From JABMMZ01 sp040386935 (GTDB taxonomy: Bacteria; Bacteroidota; Bacteroidia; NS11-12g; UBA955), in contig JAZKEQ010000006.1 of the NCBI GenBank assembly GCA_040386935.1, forward strand, positions 1 through 64,000: a DNA stretch of 64,000 bases. The letters are read 5' to 3'. Shown in pieces: positions 61,248-64,000 of this stretch. The notes under the pieces are model-generated. The model made no database searches and was not told where the DNA came from. It saw nothing but the letters and a program-made list of their open reading frames with translations. The position numbers and the translations under genes were made by a program. Every line of letters starts with the position of its first letter. Position 1 is the stretch's first letter.

Positions 61248-63293
61248 TTAATGGAGCAATTGAACCAATGTTGAATAGTGTTTGGTAACCGGTAATTTAT
61301 TGATAAAACCTGAAACAGTTATTTGTGTGAGGTATAAACCTTCTGGAACTATCTTGCCGTTATATGTGCCATCCCATGGTATGCTGTTACTGTTGTCATA
61401 CAATAGTTCGCCCCAACGCGTGAAAATTTGTGTGTGAACTGTTACAGCATAATTAGCTGAAATGGTCAATTCATCATTCAACCCATCACCGTTTGGTGTA
61501 AATGCATTAGGGATATACACAGTTAAATCGCAGCGCTCCTCTACTATAGTTTTATCATCGCCCTTACAGCCTCTGAAATCGTTGACAACAACAAAGTAGG
61601 GACCTTTTTTATTAACCACTATCCATTGTGTGGTGTCATTGGTAGGGTGCCACAGGTAATTCATAAAACCCTTTCCTGCATTGAGTTCAACTAAATCACT
61701 GCTGGCTTCACATAGATAATAAGCATCTCCCAACAATGTTTGTAAAGTAGGATGGTAATCTAGGTTTAAAGTATCAGTTACCTTACAACCTCTGTAATTG
61801 TTTTCAAAACCAAAGATACCTTTTTTGCGAACTGTAAGTGTAGATGTAGATGCACCTGTATTCCATTGCGAATAACCTTTCCAAGTTTTGTTGCCTAGCG
61901 TAATTGAATCACCCGGACATAATATAGTGTCGTTGCCTAGGCTAATATTTTGAGGTGCTGTTATTTCTGTTCTGAAATGAAATGTATCCCGGTTGTTGCA
62001 AAAATAAATGACTGCTGATGGTTGGTAGTAGCCGCTATTATTATAGCTGTGAACTGTGTTATGAAGAGGAGATGTCAATGCAGGTTGGGTAGGATTGTTA
62101 TACCACCAACGCATACTATCGACACCTGATTGGTCACCATTAAAATTAAAAGTTGTGGCTTGATTCAAACAAGTGAGCGAGTCGACTGCTAAAGTAAAGC
62201 CACTGTTTTCGCTGCAAGTGCCTGTATGGTTCACAATTATATTTGGAACTTCAAAATTGGTGACACCGCTTAATCGCATAAAGTTTTCACGGTATTGACA
62301 ATTGTTGCCTTTTTGATTGGGATAAAGCACCACATCCATTTTGTTGGAAGGTATACCACTGATGTGTGTCGTTATATACAGTTTGCCATCGGGACCACAG
62401 GCTATCTGATTAAAGTTTTCAGGACTCGTAGCGATTAATACATTGTTATTGGTATTGCTTGTTTCGTATTGTACCAAATGACTTTCTAAATATCCGTAGG
62501 TAACATAAATAAAACGGTCGTCAGGCGAAAATGCAATGCCGTGGGGGCAATCCCATGGCGATTTTACCGGTAGTAAAGTGCTGGTAGCAGCGATCTTGCC
62601 ACAGCGTTTATCAAAATCAAATACCTGTGGCTCAATAACGGGTACTGCAATACTATAATTTGTAATAGCAAGCTTGTCGCCTTTGTTTGAAGATACAAAG
62701 TCACCGATGTAAGTGGATGAATTAAGCGTTGGGTGAGGCGTTACAACAGGAGTATCTATTCTGCCATCGGGATGTACAAGGTAAGCGTAAAAATCTGTTC
62801 CCTTTATAGTAATTAACCAGTAAGATTCACTCAGGCAATGTTTTACAGCTGTCATACGGTTGACCGATGTTTGCAATGCGAAACTTTTTGTTTCTATAAT
62901 GGCCCCATTGCCGTTTTGGGCTGTCATGTCCACAATGTAATAGTCCGTAAAGTTAAAAACGATGAAGCGGTTTCGGAATTGCTTAAGCGGTATAATGATA
63001 ACATCTTGGGTGCCGTTGCCATTAATGCTTGAATCCATCATTATGCCTTTGCTGTTCCAAAAACTATTGCCATTGGTATAAAACAGCAAGGCACCTGTTA
63101 CAGGGTCGCTTACTGATGCGCCACTGCGATAAGTATTCATCGCATTATCTGTTTTTGAAATGGCAGGACTTGTATTAAAACTGATGGCCGCTTTGTTGCC
63201 AAAATACCAGTTGTTGTTGTACTTGTTTTGCGCAATACTGCCAATGGTGCAAAAGCACAGCATCAGCCATATGAGGGGTAGTTTTATGCGCAT
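61248..63293 (-). CDS. T9SS type B secreted protein with propeller-like N-terminus
   Basis: The 681-residue protein has a signal peptide (CFCTIGSIAQ). Its first 350 or so residues start NNWYFGNKAAISFNTSP and show repeated blade-like segments (FSPDDRFIYVTYG, GPDGKLYITTH), suggesting a beta-propeller. A PKD-like part and an Ig-like part follow, then a type B C-terminal domain (YIPNAFTPNGDGLNDELTI, FTRWGELLYDNSNSIPWDG, VPEGLYLTQI). This architecture is common in secreted Bacteroidota proteins. A perfect -7 element sits 13 bases upstream. Confidence 0.87.
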   Translation of the reverse strand: MRIKLPLIWLMLCFCTIGSIAQNKYNNNWYFGNKAAISFNTSPAISKTDNAMNTYRSGASVSDPVTGALLFYTNGNSFWNSKGIMMDSSINGNGTQDVIIIPLKQFRNRFIVFNFTDYYIVDMTAQNGNGAIIETKSFALQTSVNRMTAVKHCLSESYWLITIKGTDFYAYLVHPDGRIDTPVVTPHPTLNSSTYIGDFVSSNKGDKLAITNYSIAVPVIEPQVFDFDKRCGKIAATSTLLPVKSPWDCPHGIAFSPDDRFIYVTYGYLESHLVQYETSNTNNNVLIATSPENFNQIACGPDGKLYITTHISGIPSNKMDVVLYPNQKGNNCQYRENFMRLSGVTNFEVPNIIVNHTGTCSENSGFTLAVDSLTCLNQATTFNFNGDQSGVDSMRWWYNNPTQPALTSPLHNTVHSYNNSGYYQPSAVIYFCNNRDTFHFRTEITAPQNISLGNDTILCPGDSITLGNKTWKGYSQWNTGASTSTLTVRKKGIFGFENNYRGCKVTDTLNLDYHPTLQTLLGDAYYLCEASSDLVELNAGKGFMNYLWHPTNDTTQWIVVNKKGPYFVVVNDFRGCKGDDKTIVEERCDLTVYIPNAFTPNGDGLNDELTISANYAVTVHTQIFTRWGELLYDNSNSIPWDGTYNGKIVPEGLYLTQITVSGFINKLPVTKHYSTLVQLLH

Positions 63294-63306
63294 TGAATTG
63301 CAGATG

Positions 63307-63314
63307 CAAATTTA
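63307..63314 (-). promoter_or_regulatory. -7 promoter element (TAAATTTG on minus strand)
   Basis: Perfect TAnnTTTG match read leftward, 13 bases from the ATG at 63293. Confidence 0.5.
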
Positions 63315-63436
63315 GTGTTTCAGGTTGTATGATACCCTGTTTTTTATCCTGTAAATCTTTCTGTTTATCAATTATTTGTAGTGTTAAACGACTTTTTATT
63401 TTGAATAATATCTGTATTTTTACCTCTTAAAATTTT

Positions 63437-64000
63437 ATGGATAACTTAACCATTGATAACAATACGTTTGCATCTAATCCCGGCAATACCAAACTCAATC
63501 CCTTTGTTTGGATCAGGTACAACTTCTTGCATGTTTTTTTGCTCACCGGTTCTCTGCTCGGATTTGCATGGTTGAGTTATGATGTTTTATGGTGGTGGCT
63601 CATTGGGGTGTTCCTGTCACTTGCCGTTAATTTCTTTTACTGGGTAAGAAAAAAAGAGCAATTCAGAAGTGGTGACTCCAATGCAGGGTTAGTGGTTTCA
63701 GTTAATCCAACTCTTGTTGCGGTTACTACTGATTTGACAAAAGGAGGTGGAGAATATCCTGTTGTAAAAATAATCAAGTATAAAAAAAGTGCAAGCATTG
63801 GCGATAAAATAGCGACAGTGGCTTTATACATCCCATCGGATAATGAGCATGACCCACACTGGGAAGATTTCTTTCCAACGCCAATGGATTATGCCACCAC
63901 GAACAAGGCTGATATACAAGGTGCTTTGAATAGTTATGATCCTCAACAATGGGAGGATTTGCAGCGCAGATTGAAACAAGTACCTTTCCCTTATGCCGTA
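63437..64000 (+). CDS. Membrane protein with DUF3239-like domain (cut by window end)
   Basis: The ATG at 63437 opens a frame of 188 codons that runs off the window. It encodes a short polar leader, two hydrophobic helices at about 35-55 and 56-72 with a Trp-rich turn, a basic KKEQ stop, then a soluble domain with GDSNAGLVVSVNPTLVAV, GGGEYPVVKIIKYKKS and IATVALYIPSDNEHDPHWEDFFPTP. This resembles DUF3239 proteins of unknown function (recollection, not verified). The C-terminus is missing. Confidence 0.72.
   Translation, partial: MDNLTIDNNTFASNPGNTKLNPFVWIRYNFLHVFLLTGSLLGFAWLSYDVLWWWLIGVFLSLAVNFFYWVRKKEQFRSGDSNAGLVVSVNPTLVAVTTDLTKGGGEYPVVKIIKYKKSASIGDKIATVALYIPSDNEHDPHWEDFFPTPMDYATTNKADIQGALNSYDPQQWEDLQRRLKQVPFPYAV

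Noticed and set aside
1..64000. tRNA genes, insertion sequences, phage or CRISPR features
   Set aside because: I looked through the intergenic spacers and saw no cloverleaf, transposase or regular array; weak copies could still be missed by eye.

Overview
This looks like a chromosomal segment of a Bacteroidota bacterium, probably near Chitinophagales or Saprospiria (the placement below phylum is inference). Three things point there. Several large secreted proteins end in type IX secretion (T9SS) sorting domains. Many genes are preceded by the Bacteroidota -7 promoter element TAnnTTTG, and Shine-Dalgarno sequences are generally absent. Base composition is moderately AT-rich. I see no rRNA, tRNA, CRISPR array, insertion sequence, phage gene or replication origin.

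Layout. 1-500: a gene end and a GC-rich intergenic block with four hairpins. 505-3500 (minus): recG, with no ordinary start codon for its conserved N-terminus, behind a secreted TonB_C protein. 3540-4490: HxlR regulator divergent from a DoxX-like membrane protein, plus a possible 43-residue membrane peptide. 4733-11426: a GT87-type glycosyltransferase convergent with a 1814-residue alpha-2-macroglobulin lipoprotein that has a CxEQ thioester motif. 11600-16150 (plus): NtrC-type regulator, tsaC/sua5, an FNR-like reductase and a radical SAM/SPASM enzyme. 16160-18870: T9SS type B protein, an HCDH-like protein, ridA and a membrane protein. 19056-22300: holB-ricT, a DUF4920 lipoprotein and a DUF3467 protein. 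22400-24705: MuiA-like protein and pdeM.

24702-31783 (minus) is a compact run: purH, alpha/beta hydrolase, PASTA protein, T9SS protein, rhodanese, heptaheme cytochrome c with TPRs. 31866-36299 holds two Omp28-type T9SS proteins. 36355-41125 holds comB, a TPR protein, a DPM1-like glycosyltransferase, an archaemetzincin-like lipoprotein and cystathionine beta-synthase. 41189-44842 is a 1217-residue PKD protein. 44846-47744 (minus) is an EVE-pyrR-pyrB-asparaginase operon in which the last enzyme could supply aspartate, the substrate of the enzyme before it. Then come cysS, a cyclophilin lipoprotein, a 1076-residue secreted protein built from about 38 short FP-x-x-W modules, apaG, a PKD/T9SS protein, a stand-alone receiver domain, a sterol-desaturase family protein, an acyl-CoA dehydrogenase, lplA, ddl, a T9SS type B protein and the start of a membrane protein cut by the window end.

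Most of the window is housekeeping metabolism (purine, pyrimidine, tRNA modification, cell wall, lipoate) mixed with cell-surface proteins. The least explained item is the FP-x-x-W repeat protein at 50258-53488. Other points worth checking are the recG start, the hairpin block at 282-493, several promoters that sit only 4-9 bases from the start codon, and the frequent TTG starts.
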